In this document: positions 9,254 through 19,521 of the stretch, in pieces | Layout: every line of letters begins with the position of its first letter | Numbering within the stretch: position 1 is the first letter of the stretch | DNA from: Chondrus crispus | Lineage: Eukaryota; Rhodophyta; Florideophyceae; Gigartinales; Gigartinaceae | Direction of reading: 5' to 3' | DNA: 64,000 bases | NCBI RefSeq assembly: GCF_000350225.1 | Contig: NW_005178929.1 | Coordinates: forward strand, 62,001-126,000 | Notes under the pieces: generated by a model | The model's database searches: none | What the model saw: the letters and a program-made list of their open reading frames with translations, nothing else | Told to the model about the DNA's origin: nothing | Translations under genes and position numbers: made by a program

Positions 9254-11590
9254 AAAACCCAAACCTGGCATTTCCGACAACTTATGTTCATCCGGCAGAA
9301 CCCATTCGTCACAGATAGTTTGTGCAGATGATAGTCTTGACCCCTCGGCACATGAAGCTTTACTAGATGACAACTCTGGAGAATATGCCAGTGCTCGTCA
9401 TGCAGTCGAAAATGTTCTCCCAACACGCCGACCAGAGTTCGGGGCAGCTGGAGAAGGTCGACTACAGTCTATCAGTATTGCTCCAACACAAAACGAATCT
9501 CCTGGATCGGCTCACATACATCTCGAGAGCTCTCAGCGGAGCGGATCGCCAGACTTCGGACAGTATGAAAATTCATTAGCGCCCGTTCAACTGTCATGGC
9601 CAGATGCATTGGGTCAAGTTAATAATACTTTGGGTGTAGAACGGCTATCTCGAATACATCAACGTGTGTCTGTGTCGGGAAATAACAATAACAATATGCA
9701 GGACAAATTTCAAGACTCTATCGATGCGAGTAATATACCTTGCTCCGAGGAAAATACTGCAAATAACTGTTCAAGCCCTTCTACAGATGACTCTGATGAC
9801 GCATTAGGGGTTGAGACAGTCTTCAGTGACGCTGAGATAAGGTCGATTCTACCGGCTACCTATTTGGCCAACCAACTGGCCCATACTGAATCTGGAGCTG
9901 TACTGTGCGAAGACTTAGATAATAGAACTTATTATGATGATGACTATGAACGCTGTGCGTTTGGACACTTTGATGACCTTGAACAATGCCAAAACTGGGA
10001 ATTAGGTGCCCCGGTATCTACGGAAGAGCTGGAGGCACGTGCAAGACCACAGGAAAACGGGGGGCTAGATAACTGGAATTATGATAGTCCTTTTGAGGAC
10101 ATCAATGTTCGCGTGGATGACGTCAACCAATGCCTCGAAAAAAGGTTCCTGGACGAGGCGAAATGTTGCCTTGGAAAACGTTATCGCAGACATAGGAAGT
10201 CGAGCTGCGGGGCCGCTACAGCATGACCGTCTAGAGGCTTTCATAACCCTTTTGTCGTGCCTTCAGACTTTTGTATCTGACTGCTTGTTAGAAAGCTTCG
10301 CTACGTCGCCAACAGAGTCCCAAACGAGCGAAAGCAGAAATGAACTACAAAAAGCGAGCTTCTGGGTCTTGTCGTGCCTCATATACTCCGTGAATCATAT
10401 AATGAATGTCCAACTGTCGTTTCTAACCCGACCGAACGCGAACATTTTTTCCAGATGGGCATTTCATCTGAGCGGTATTACGAAGTATGGAGCGCTCTGA
10501 GCGGGTCAAAAGGGTTGCGAGCCCCGCATGACTACTCAGCAACAGGCTGGTGCAGAACTGCAAACCGAGCCACCAGTATCATCACTGAATTGGAGTCCGA
10601 GACTGCAGCCATTAATCGAGAATTACTATTTATCTAGGGCTCTACAGTATTTTCTCTAGACGATGACCATCTCCAGATGTCTTCACGTTCTGTGGTGGAG
10701 TTAACGTGTTTTCAACAGCATAATAATCCTAAAAAGGGTCTTGGTCCGGTGGGAAACGCGCTGTGCTATGCTTTAAATCCCTTCTTTTACGCCTGCCATT
10801 TTACCCGCACGGGAGAAACGCTACTCCACATTTGGGAACGTTTAGTTCAACTGGTACAACGGGCATCTACCTCTGGGGCCTTGCGTCCTATGCCTGGTGC
10901 GATATTTGCAGCTGATCGAGGGTACAATTCGAAGGAGACTATTGCCTTTTTATCTGACACACTGGGGGCCATTTTGCTTGGTACCCACAAAAGAGATTTG
11001 TGGTATCCCTACGTATTCGGAGACGGACCAACATCACGAAAAAACAAGGGAATGAATGTGTCCGAATGTGGGTGTCGCGCAGTTTATACTGCCAGTTTAA
11101 AGAAAGGGAGGGGGCGCGACTCGCAAGTCCGTCGTGCCCAGGCCTGCGTATATCGTGAGAGCTGCTTGGGCCGAATAGCCGCTTTGATACATAACAATGC
11201 GACCCTTTTTTCGTCGAGGTGCTTTACCATAGTGCTACGGGAAGCGTTCCGAAGCGAGGGGTCCCTGGAGAAGCTGGAGGAGTCCTTGGTAACCTACGAT
11301 GAGAGCCATACGCGGGCCTTTGTGGTCCGATCGGACATCGCAAATATTGGCAGAAGAAAGGTCGATCAGCTACTGAAGCGCTGTAGCGTAATGACTTACT
11401 ACCAGTCTCAAGACCCTGTATGCTTTCTTCTCCGAGCTTTTAGATTTACGTCCCGTACTGCCCACGGCTTCTTGGCAGCTATGGCACGGAATTCGAGCAG
11501 AATCTTAAGGGCATGTCGCGGAGACTCCGTGGCAAAAAAGTTAATGCAGGGAGTGAAGAGTTGGCACAGGAAATCATGCTGGTGCGGGAG
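9254..11590 (+). pseudogene. piggyBac-like transposase, 5' half (DDE part), broken
   Basis: The plus frame is open from about 9254 to 10226 (acidic, Ser/Asn-rich, DDDYE clusters). After frame changes near 10150 and 10370 it continues to 11590, where gypsy B has inserted. A TAG at 10635-10637 falls just before the first acidic catalytic block (VFSLDDDHLQMSS). A QHNNPKKGLGPVGNALCYAL segment and the second-Asp block AADRGYNSKETIAFLSDTLGAILLGT follow. The spacing and flavour match the first two Asp motifs of piggyBac-type DDE domains. The third motif and Cys-rich tail lie beyond the gypsy insertion (40,560-41,330). No ATG is clear at the 5' end. Confidence 0.6.
11586..11590. repeat. target duplication of gypsy B, left copy (GGGAG)
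   Basis: The five bases before the B 5' LTR are repeated immediately after its 3' LTR at 39408-39412. Five-base duplications are usual for Ty3/gypsy integrase. This proves the two LTRs belong to one insertion and joins the two halves of the piggyBac-like element. Confidence 0.93.
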
Positions 11591-12716
11591 TGTAGTGCAA
11601 TACGCACCTGAAAAGGGGGGTGAAAAGAAAGGAAAATATTTGGATATGAAAAGTAGTCCGGGTTGGGGGACACACGTGTGAATAATTGCACAGTTTTAAT
11701 TTTTAAGTATTTTATTTTATTTAGTTAATTAGTTGGCATTAATTTTTCTGACACTAGATTAGATTTAGGATCTAGCGCCGCGAGCTACTGTAGTGGCTCC
11801 GCCGGGGCGATATATACCTTAGCCCTCTGACCACCAATTCAGTAAAGGTAACCCGAGTTGCCAGAGTTGAATATCGCCATGGCCGAAGTCCGTCTTTCCC
11901 AAGACGCTCCCTTTTACCACAGATTACGTTATTCTTTGCGCTCGGGGGTTCCCTTTCCTTTTCCTTTATTTCACCTATCCTTTTCTATTTCTATCTCTAT
12001 TTCTATTCCCTTATCTTGTGTTGGTTCCACAGTGCCTGATTGCGATCCGCATTGTGTAGACTTGAGTCATCGGGCTCTTGTGTTGGTTCTTTTGTTTGTT
12101 GTTGGTGCCATCGCCTTTGGTTGCGACCGGACTGGTGTAGGTGTCTTTGCCATCTGGCGAAACGTGGGTGTAGCGCTGCTACTTGTTTACGTTCACCGAC
12201 GGAGGCTGTTGCAACGACGTTTCCCTCGAAGGTCCTGTTGTGTATACAGGACAGTGTTGGTTCCATCGGATACCGGTTGCGACCGTTCCGGTGTCGGTAC
12301 CTTGCCATCAGGCAGTACGGAGGTGTAGCGCTGCTACGTGTTTGCTAATTCCCGTCGGGCTGCGTTGCGACGTCCCCGTCGAAGACCTTATCAAGGGTAT
12401 AACGTGTAACAGGCGCTTCGCGAGCATTAGATTTACGACCCATCGGGCCCGGCTTCCTAATTACCGCCCCGAACTCGCCGAGCAACTGCCTGTACAAGAC
12501 TCTACCACCATCCGTCCCGGGGCGGGCCTCTTCCTTTTGCCCCCCCTGTCAGAGACTTGAGCTACTGTGGGCCGCAAACCCACTTAAAGGGAAAGGGAGA
12601 ATCGGACACTCCGTAGGGCTGTGCCGTCGGCAACTCTTGTTGGTTGTTGTTTGTTGTTTGTGTTGTCGCTGGACCGTTGGACCCAGGTTCCAGCCTGACA
12701 GGCACATTGCACTACA
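11591..12716 (+). repeat. 5' LTR of gypsy B
   Basis: 1126 bp, pairing with 38282-39407. A TATA-like GATATATACC lies near 11810, followed by a pyrimidine-rich block (11950-12010), and U3 would precede it. It contains an imperfect internal tandem duplication of about 154 bp: the GTAGCGCTGCTAC palindrome and surrounding sequence near 12170 recur near 12324. The open frames seen here recur in the other LTR only because the LTR is duplicated. Confidence 0.93.
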
Positions 12717-12720
12717 TAAG

Positions 12721-12738
12721 TGGTCTCCCGACCTAGAA
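12721..12738 (+). promoter_or_regulatory. primer binding site, gypsy B
   Basis: TGGTCTCCCGACCTAGAA four bases after the 5' LTR. It is the same 18-mer as in elements A and C, and complementary to a tRNA 3' end of tRNA-Tyr type (GGGAGACCA). Confidence 0.88.
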
Positions 12739-12809
12739 TCTGGGAACTACGCACAGAAGTCGGAAATAGGTAATTTAGTTCGATAGGTCTCGTTTATTAA
12801 GCGCGGACC

Positions 12810-13904
12810 ATGGCATCAAGCCAACCCAAGGACGCCGGTCCTGGGGTCAGAAGGGCTGGATCAGCTCAAGAGTCGAGGATTCCGCGAGGACCTCGTACAC
12901 GTAGCCAAGGAAATTCGGCTACTGACCCAGTTGCAGAAGCGTCCCCTTCGGGGACGGCCGTTGAGAAGAACGGCCTGGAAGAGAAGTTCGAGAAATTGAG
13001 CGAGGAGATTCGTCAGGAGACGAGGAACAAGCTCGACGAACTTCTGGGTACTTTTCAGAAGCAACAGGAGTTGCTAAAATCCGAGTTCCACGCTGCGCTT
13101 GAAGAGCTGACTGCCCGTGTGGTTCTCGTTGAGAATTTAGGTACCGATGCGTCCCCGGGCCGAGATCCGGAAGTGCTGGATTCGCTAAAGCTCGCCGCGA
13201 AAGAAGCGCGGCGAGACGCGAATCAGGCCCTGGAAACGCTGGCCAAGACAAGGGACAGCATCTACGACCGGTTCTACCACGCTTCGCGGCGACTCAAGGA
13301 CCTTGAGCAAGCTGCGAGCCGGGCCGAACCAAGTTTGGACGCGGGATCGCTCTCCGAGGGAGAAGAAATCGACAGTCCAACGAAGAAGGACAAGTCAGTC
13401 CGGACCCGGGATTCCAAGTGGAAGAGCCCCAAGTCGGCCAAGCGCCGAAAGAAGAAGAAAAGTCACTGTAGTGACGACCGCGATAATCGCGACTGAAATT
13501 CGGAGTCGAATGTTTCAGCAGAAAATGGTGACGACGGCTCGACGAACCATTCGAGAAATTCCGACCGAAGATCGACAGACGGAAATGGAATTTCGTCAAA
13601 TAAGAAGAGCTCCAAACGAGGCGGAGTCACTTCGTCCGCCTCGCGGAGAGATCAAGAAGCGGAGCCAGAAGACATCGCGACGCGGCGCGGACTGCGATGG
13701 GAGGAGTTGGATGAATTAAATCCGACCAACCACCTCTTCAAGAAGTTGCTTTCGTACAAGACCTACCGCCTGCGGAACCCGCAGACACGTTTGTCCGGCA
13801 AGCGGCGGACCGCCGTGCGAAAGATCAGAAGAGACATACCACCGAAGGTGAAGAGAGACAATACGTTCACAGGAGACGATGGCGTATTGGTTCTAGAATT
13901 TTAG
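12810..13904 (+). pseudogene. gag: gypsy B gag, N-terminal coiled coil and capsid start
   Basis: It starts at the first ATG after the primer site (GACCATGG context). Residues 1-228 are hydrophilic with a long coiled coil (about 55-170) and a Lys/Arg-rich end. A TGA at 13494-13496 then interrupts the frame, which otherwise continues unchanged through a basic linker into the capsid start (NHLFKKLLSYKTYRL). It stops again at TAG 13901-13903. There, restoring one T to the TTTT run at 13899-13902 would reopen the capsid frame (LAKIVQEFDTQEMNEGQA). Two small lesions therefore separate it from an intact gag. Confidence 0.8.
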
Positions 13905-14970
13905 CTAAGATAGTCCAGGAATTTGACACCCAGGAGATGAACGAAGGCCAAGCGATCCGCTTGCTACCGGAGTTCCTCAGCGGAATCGACTTGAGGTAGC
14001 ACACTTCGGTGTCACAAACGGCGGGGTCCCACCATGGGAAAATATCCGTCTAACCGGAGGCCGTACAGTGGCTATTGCGAAGCTTTGCCACAGATGAGGC
14101 AATCGGCCAAGCCGTACTCGCTTTACGGGAAGTACGGCAGCTACCGTCTGAAGACGAGATGGAATTTTATATCCGTCTGACGGACGCGAGCAATCGATGT
14201 GGAAACGTATATTCGATGGAAGCACAGATGAAAATGTTTATTGAAGGACTCGATTCGAGTATCAAGCCGATAGTATCTCAATACCGACAAGACAATCGGG
14301 ACGTTTCGTTTTTGAGACTAGTTAATTACGCGAAGGCGCATGGCTGGGCGAGCTGCGCCAAGGAGAGGAAGACTAGGAGAATCACCATCCAAGCGCCAGC
14401 GACGCTAAGGACGGGGGGAAGCAGAAGCCTCCGCACCCCACGCGAAAAACCCGCGGCGCGGTCCACTTGGCCGATTCACTTTCTGCGTCTAGAGGCCCTA
14501 GTACTGTTGATCAGGAAGAAAATGGATACGCAGGAGCGGTGGTTGCCGAGGGCGATTTTTATGAGCCCTCCGAAGGGTATGGAGACAAGGATCACGGGGC
14601 TAGTGAGATGTCCACGCTACGGACGCCCACGTATACGACGGGCTCGTATACAGAGGCCGCGGAACCCGTGTTGGCGTTTCGAGGGCGCAGACACACGCCC
14701 GCGCCAAGAATTTCGATGGAAGACAAGGGTACGGCCTTCAGAAGACCGGGCTGGACGGGCCGGCCGACGGCCCGAGGACCGCCAAGGTCGCCGTACCCTC
14801 AGAAGAAGCATGGCATCGTTTGCTACCATTGCTACGAGAAGGGCCACGAAGCGCCTACGTGTTTGCTCTCGTTCCGAGAGATGCACCGAGTTCTGAAGAA
14901 CTACGAGATACTCTCCCCGATGGAGAGGTTGGGAATTCCGTCGACAAGTTACCTGAAGGTAAAACAGTGA
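13905..14970 (+). pseudogene. gag: gypsy B gag, capsid C-terminal part and CCHC zinc knuckle
   Basis: Capsid C-terminal helices are readable at 14075-14370 (EAIGQAVLALREVRQL ... YSMEAQMKMFIEGLDSS). After a frame change the 14467-14970 frame holds a perfect retroviral-type zinc knuckle, CYHCYEKGHEAPTC near 14830, which packages element RNA. Further frame damage lies around 13980-14070. The knuckle is the best preserved of the three gypsy elements here. Confidence 0.78.
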
Positions 14971-15339
14971 TTCGAATCACAGGCGGCGAGCACACCGAGT
15001 GCCTCTGCCGAATGTTCGAACCGGACATCAGGAAGGCTGGCCGCGGGGCCGTCGTCGGATTGGAGAAGAAATCCGCAGCGACAGGAAAACTAAGGGGGGG
15101 AATCTCAAAAAAAATCGAAAGGAGAGACATGTGTCCGGCGAACCGTGTCCGGAACCCAGTTCCGTTCCCCGCTTATAGTGAAGGAGGCAGTCGATGATGA
15201 GGAGACAGTCGGAATCATCGATAACCCGAAAAGACCCATTGGGGTCAAGAAGATTCTGCGAAGAGGCAAGGACGATCCGCTGGAGCAAGTCTGACGCCCC
15301 TGGTACAAGGTCAAGCGCGGGGATTGTCCCGAGAGGATT

Positions 15340-16383
15340 TTGGTCCTTGCGAGGAAAAACTACAAAGTCTTCGCGGACATTGGACCGACGGTCGGATTGA
15401 TGAGCCGTGTACTGTCCGTGTTGGACACCGGCGCGGGACTTAATCTCATCCAGAGATCCGAGCTTCCCGCAGGAATGGAAACTCTTGTGTCCTTCGGACC
15501 GACCCAAGACATCGGCGATGCGAACACAAGGCCACTCCGAACCCTAGGTACACTCAGAATGCCTGTGAGACTTGGACGTTTCGTGGCTTCAGTTGACTTT
15601 ATAGTTTGTGAAAAACTCGCAGTTCCTCTAATTCTAGGAGCGGATTATTGCGATAGGTTCGTGGAGGCTATCTACCCACGAAAGAGGACAGTTGAGTTGG
15701 CAGACTTCTCGGAGGTTCCGATCGTACGGCGATTCTCGGCGGAAAGATCGAAGAAGCATTTGGTTCCCAGAGAGGGCGAGACCGATGCAAAAGGGGAGCG
15801 AATTTCCCCCAGGGTGAAGGTGGCAAGAGCCACGACCATTGGGCCAGGGACGCAACGCATGGTCGAATGCACCTCGAAGAGGACTGGGCTGGTCGTCGTT
15901 CAACCGTACGCACCCCTTTACGACAAACACGGACTGGTAAGCACCAACGGTGTAGTTCAAGTTGAGCCTGACAAACCTTTTAGATTGCTTGTAGCGAACT
16001 TTAGGAAGTACCCTGTCAGGGTTCAAAAAAGCCAAGTGGTGGCAGAATTATTACCGCACCCGAGGGCCGTACTCAAGAGCAATACCACCATTGGTGAGGT
16101 ACTTGGAATTCAAGAAAGGGATGAGGAAAAATTTACTAGTTCTACCCCGCCGCCTACGGGCGAGAGAAGATGCGAACCGTCGGAACAAGATCGCGAGAAG
16201 CAGCCAGGAGAACGGGAGAAAGGGCTCTCCGCGGCGGCAACTACGAAGCCGGAGCGGCGGATTGAGCCTCCCCCGCCGGACGTTGAGGAGCTCGACCTGA
16301 GCCACGTGCCGGACCGGCTGCGCGAAAGATTCCGTCGGATGCTAAAAAAAATATTCCCGCATGTGGGATGGGACCCTTGGTGA
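15340..16383 (+). CDS. pol: gypsy B retropepsin-like protease region of pol
   Basis: A 347-codon frame with the active-site motif VLDTGAGLNLI (about residues 28-38), then the flap region and the FIVCEKLAVPLILGADYCDRFVEAIYP core. The aspartic protease would cut Gag-Pol. Unlike elements A (DIG) and C (DTC) its DTG triad is intact. The frame ends at 16383 just after an A8 run (16344-16351). Slipping one base there enters the RT frame, so this is either a programmed +1 site or a one-base indel. The start given is only the first Met-like codon of the frame, and the open frame begins earlier. Confidence 0.78.
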   Translation: MVLARKNYKVFADIGPTVGLMSRVLSVLDTGAGLNLIQRSELPAGMETLVSFGPTQDIGDANTRPLRTLGTLRMPVRLGRFVASVDFIVCEKLAVPLILGADYCDRFVEAIYPRKRTVELADFSEVPIVRRFSAERSKKHLVPREGETDAKGERISPRVKVARATTIGPGTQRMVECTSKRTGLVVVQPYAPLYDKHGLVSTNGVVQVEPDKPFRLLVANFRKYPVRVQKSQVVAELLPHPRAVLKSNTTIGEVLGIQERDEEKFTSSTPPPTGERRCEPSEQDREKQPGEREKGLSAAATTKPERRIEPPPPDVEELDLSHVPDRLRERFRRMLKKIFPHVGWDPW

Positions 16384-17830
16384 AATCAACACCACGGTCC
16401 ACCGGATCGAACTGGCCCCAGATACAAGGCCAATCGCACAAGCTCCCTACCGAGCCGGTCCAAAGGCTCGGGAGGTCGAGGACGCAGAAGTACAGAAGAT
16501 GTTAGAAGCAGGAGTCATCGAGCCGGCGCAGTCAGAATGGGCGTCTCCCATTTTATTAGTGCCCAAGCCGGACGGATCGATGCGCTTTTGTGTCGACTAT
16601 CGTAGGTTAAACGCGGTAACGGTGAAGGACACGTACGCTTTGCCGCGCATGGATGAATGTCTGGACTCGTTGGGAGACACCAAGGTCTTTTCCGCGTTGG
16701 ATGCGATTTCAGGGTATTGGCAAATGCCTATTCCGGAAGCGGACCGCGACAAGACAGCTTTTTCGTGTCACTCAGGTCTCTACCGTTTTTCAAGAATGCC
16801 CTTCGGGCTTACCAATGCGCCAGCGACGTTTCAGAGAGCTATGGATATCCTGCTCTGTCCGTTCCGCTGGAAATGATGTCTGGTATATCTACATGATATC
16901 ATCATCTTCAGCAAATCCTGGGAGGAGCACGTCGTCCACGTTGACGAAATACTGTCTGTATTGGAAAAGGCAGGTGTGAAGCTCAAGCTTCGCAAGTGCG
17001 AATTTTTCGTCGAAAAGATCAAGTACCTGGGCCACGTCGTTCGGCCAGGTACATTGGAAGTTGACGCCACGCGAACCACCGCACTGGAACAAGTGAGGTA
17101 CCCTCAAACGCAGACCCAGCTCAGGAGCTTTTTGGGACTCTGCAATGTCTACCGCAGGTTTGTCCCACATTACGCGAAAATTGTGCATCCGCTCAATCAA
17201 CAATTGAAGAAGGGACAACCGGTCCAGTTGGAAGGATTCGACGAACCGTGCGAAAAAGCTTTTCATAAGCTCAAGGACGCCATCTTGGCACCGCCGGTGT
17301 GGGCGCTGCCAAAGAAGGACCTACCCTACTCGGTAGACACTGATGCAAGCGACTATCCAATTGGCGCTGCATTATTTCAAATGCATCCGGATGCGCAACG
17401 TAAACCCATCGGGTTCTTTTCAAGAACGTTAACCGCAGCCGAGAGAAACTATTTTGTATCAGAAAAAGAATGCCTAGCGGTAATCTGGGCCGTACAGATT
17501 TTAAGACCATATCTATATGGCGAGCACTTCATTGTGCATACCGACCATGCTTCATTGAGGTGGTTGATGAACGTAACTGACCCCAGCGGAAGATTAATCC
17601 GATGGAGGCTCCGCCTCTCGGAATTTGATTTCGAAATCAAATACAAGAAGGGCAAGGCTAACAGCCAAGCTGATGCCCTGTCAAGATTACGGACCGCTGG
17701 AGAAACCGTCGACGAAATCGACGACAAAATTCCATGCTTTATGGCCGAACCGACCGAGGGAACAGTAGAGAACGAGGACAATTTTGACGCGTTAGACGAC
17801 ATCCTCGCTCTTGAAGGGGGGCGCCCCTGA
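16361..17830 (+). pseudogene. pol: gypsy B reverse transcriptase-RNase H, YLHD mutant with in-frame TGA
   Basis: One frame carries RT (RFCVDYRRLN, GYWQMPIP, MPFGLTNAPATFQR), the connection (FLGLCNVYRRFV) and RNase H (DTDASDYPIGAALFQ, TDHASLRWL, QADALSRL). It is broken by TGA at 16874-16876, and four codons later the catalytic box reads YLHD rather than YLDD, losing the first metal-binding Asp. The frame ends at a TGA (17828-17830) just after a G6 run (17816-17821). Dropping one G there continues into the integrase zinc-domain frame. The RT is therefore doubly inactivated. Confidence 0.88.
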
Positions 17831-19521
17831 GCGCCTCGATCAATTCCAAGCTGTCACTCCGGAGGAGCTCATTCGCGAGCAAGCCGTCGACACCTTCTGC
17901 AACCGCATCAAGGAAGAAATGGACGCCGGAAAGGTGAGAACGTTCAGCACGGAGACCAATGAACTCGAAGGAACTCTTTGCCGTACCGCGGCAGAGTTTG
18001 TACAAGTGGTGATACCACAATCGTTAAGGGACCGCGTCCTAGGGTTGAGCCACTAAATTGGCAGGCCACCCGGGAGGCAGGAAACTTTACAAGACATTGA
18101 GAAGATATTTTTATTGGTTTACGATGGCCCTAGACTGCTACACAGTCGCGAAGAATTGCGCCGCATGCGCGCGGGAAAGGGTGAAGTTAAGAAAAAACAC
18201 GAAAGAAATGAAGCTGTTCACGCCCAAAGCTCCGCTGGAGTTTGTCGCCATCGACATTCTCGGCGAGCTAATTACAACTAAACGAGGAAATCAGTATATT
18301 CTCGTGATCAGCGACCGGTACTCGAAACTGGTAGGAACCGGACCGTTGAAGAAGATATCAGCTGCGCATATCGCACAAGCCTTCGTTCACCATTGGGTAT
18401 TCGTGTACGGACCGCCGGTCAAGCTGCTGTCCGACAATGGAACACAATTCACGGCCCGGTTCTTTCAGAACGTCTGTCGAATTCTCGGCATACGCAATGT
18501 GTTCACGACTACGTACCACCCGCAAGCCAACGGCCAAATCGAGAGGTTTAACCGCACGCTGACTTCCGCGTTGCGAAAATATGTTGGAGAGCATCCCAAG
18601 GACTGGGACCTATTTAGCGACGCCGTGACGTTCGCATACAACACGCAAGTGCATCGAACTACGAACATCGCGCCCTTCGAGCTGGTGTTAGCTCGGGCGC
18701 CGAGAAGCATCGCATTACAAGCACAGCCAAGTTTGGAAGGATTTAGCTCGAATCGAGCGTACTACCTGAAATGGCAGTCGTGGTTGGAAAGCCTGATGAA
18801 AGGCGCTGGTAAGAGCTTGCGGAAAGAACAAGCGCGCTACAAGCGAAATTTCGACCCAAGGCTCCGCAAGTCGAAGTATGACATCCCTTCAGGATCATAC
18901 GTATTCCTTCGGAAAGAGCAAGGCACGGGCACAGAGCCGAAACATAAGTTGGCACAAGTGGCTACAGGTCCATATCAAGTGAAGGAGTCAACTGAGAATA
19001 CGGTCGTCATATCCATCGGCGACCAGGAAGAGCGCGTGTCGCGAGATAGAGTCGAATTAGCCCCTAGTCCCATGGACTACACGGCGATAGTCGGGCTACG
19101 ACAAGCGCTACAATTCCTCAACACAGACGGAGAAAGAGAAGGACTCGCCGCGCAAACGAAAGATAGGATGGATGACAGACCGTTGATAAATCAGGAAGCT
19201 ACGGGCACCCCGCCCGGTCTACAAGAGATGGGAGGTTCGGAAGGGCAGGACGAGGATGAGTCGCCGACTCTTTGGAAGGGGGACGGACAGTTGGACACGC
19301 AGGAAGAAGAAGCCAGGAGTCAGGAGTATGTGATCGACAAGATCGTGGACCACGGCTACGACGGGGAGAAATTAATTCTCAAAGTGAGATGGTATGGGTA
19401 TACCCTCAAGGACGCAACGTGGGAACCCATTGAGCAATTGCCCCGCAGCGCGGCAGTCACGTATTTCCGACGGAAAAGATTATCCTTGCCCGCGCAGGTC
19501 GCGCAAGCGCAATCAGGATAG
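17811..19521 (+). pseudogene. pol: gypsy B integrase with C-terminal chromodomain
   Basis: The 17811-18056 frame gives the integrase N-terminus up to LGLSH, then one extra base (T at 18054) creates TAA. From 18055 the frame is clean to 19521. HHCC zinc domain: H of AGHPGG ... CAACARE. Catalytic D,D,E: FVAIDILGEL, LLSDNGTQFT and QANGQIERFNRTL. A GPY/F-like region follows, then a chromodomain at the end (YVIDKIVDHGYDG, LKVRWYGY, ATWEP), which in chromoviruses targets heterochromatin marks. This order, with RT before integrase, identifies a Ty3/gypsy chromovirus. Confidence 0.9.

Noticed and set aside
11858..12328. 156-codon ORF repeated at 38549-39019
   Set aside because: LTR-internal frame duplicated with the B LTRs. 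Leu/Phe-rich because of a pyrimidine tract.
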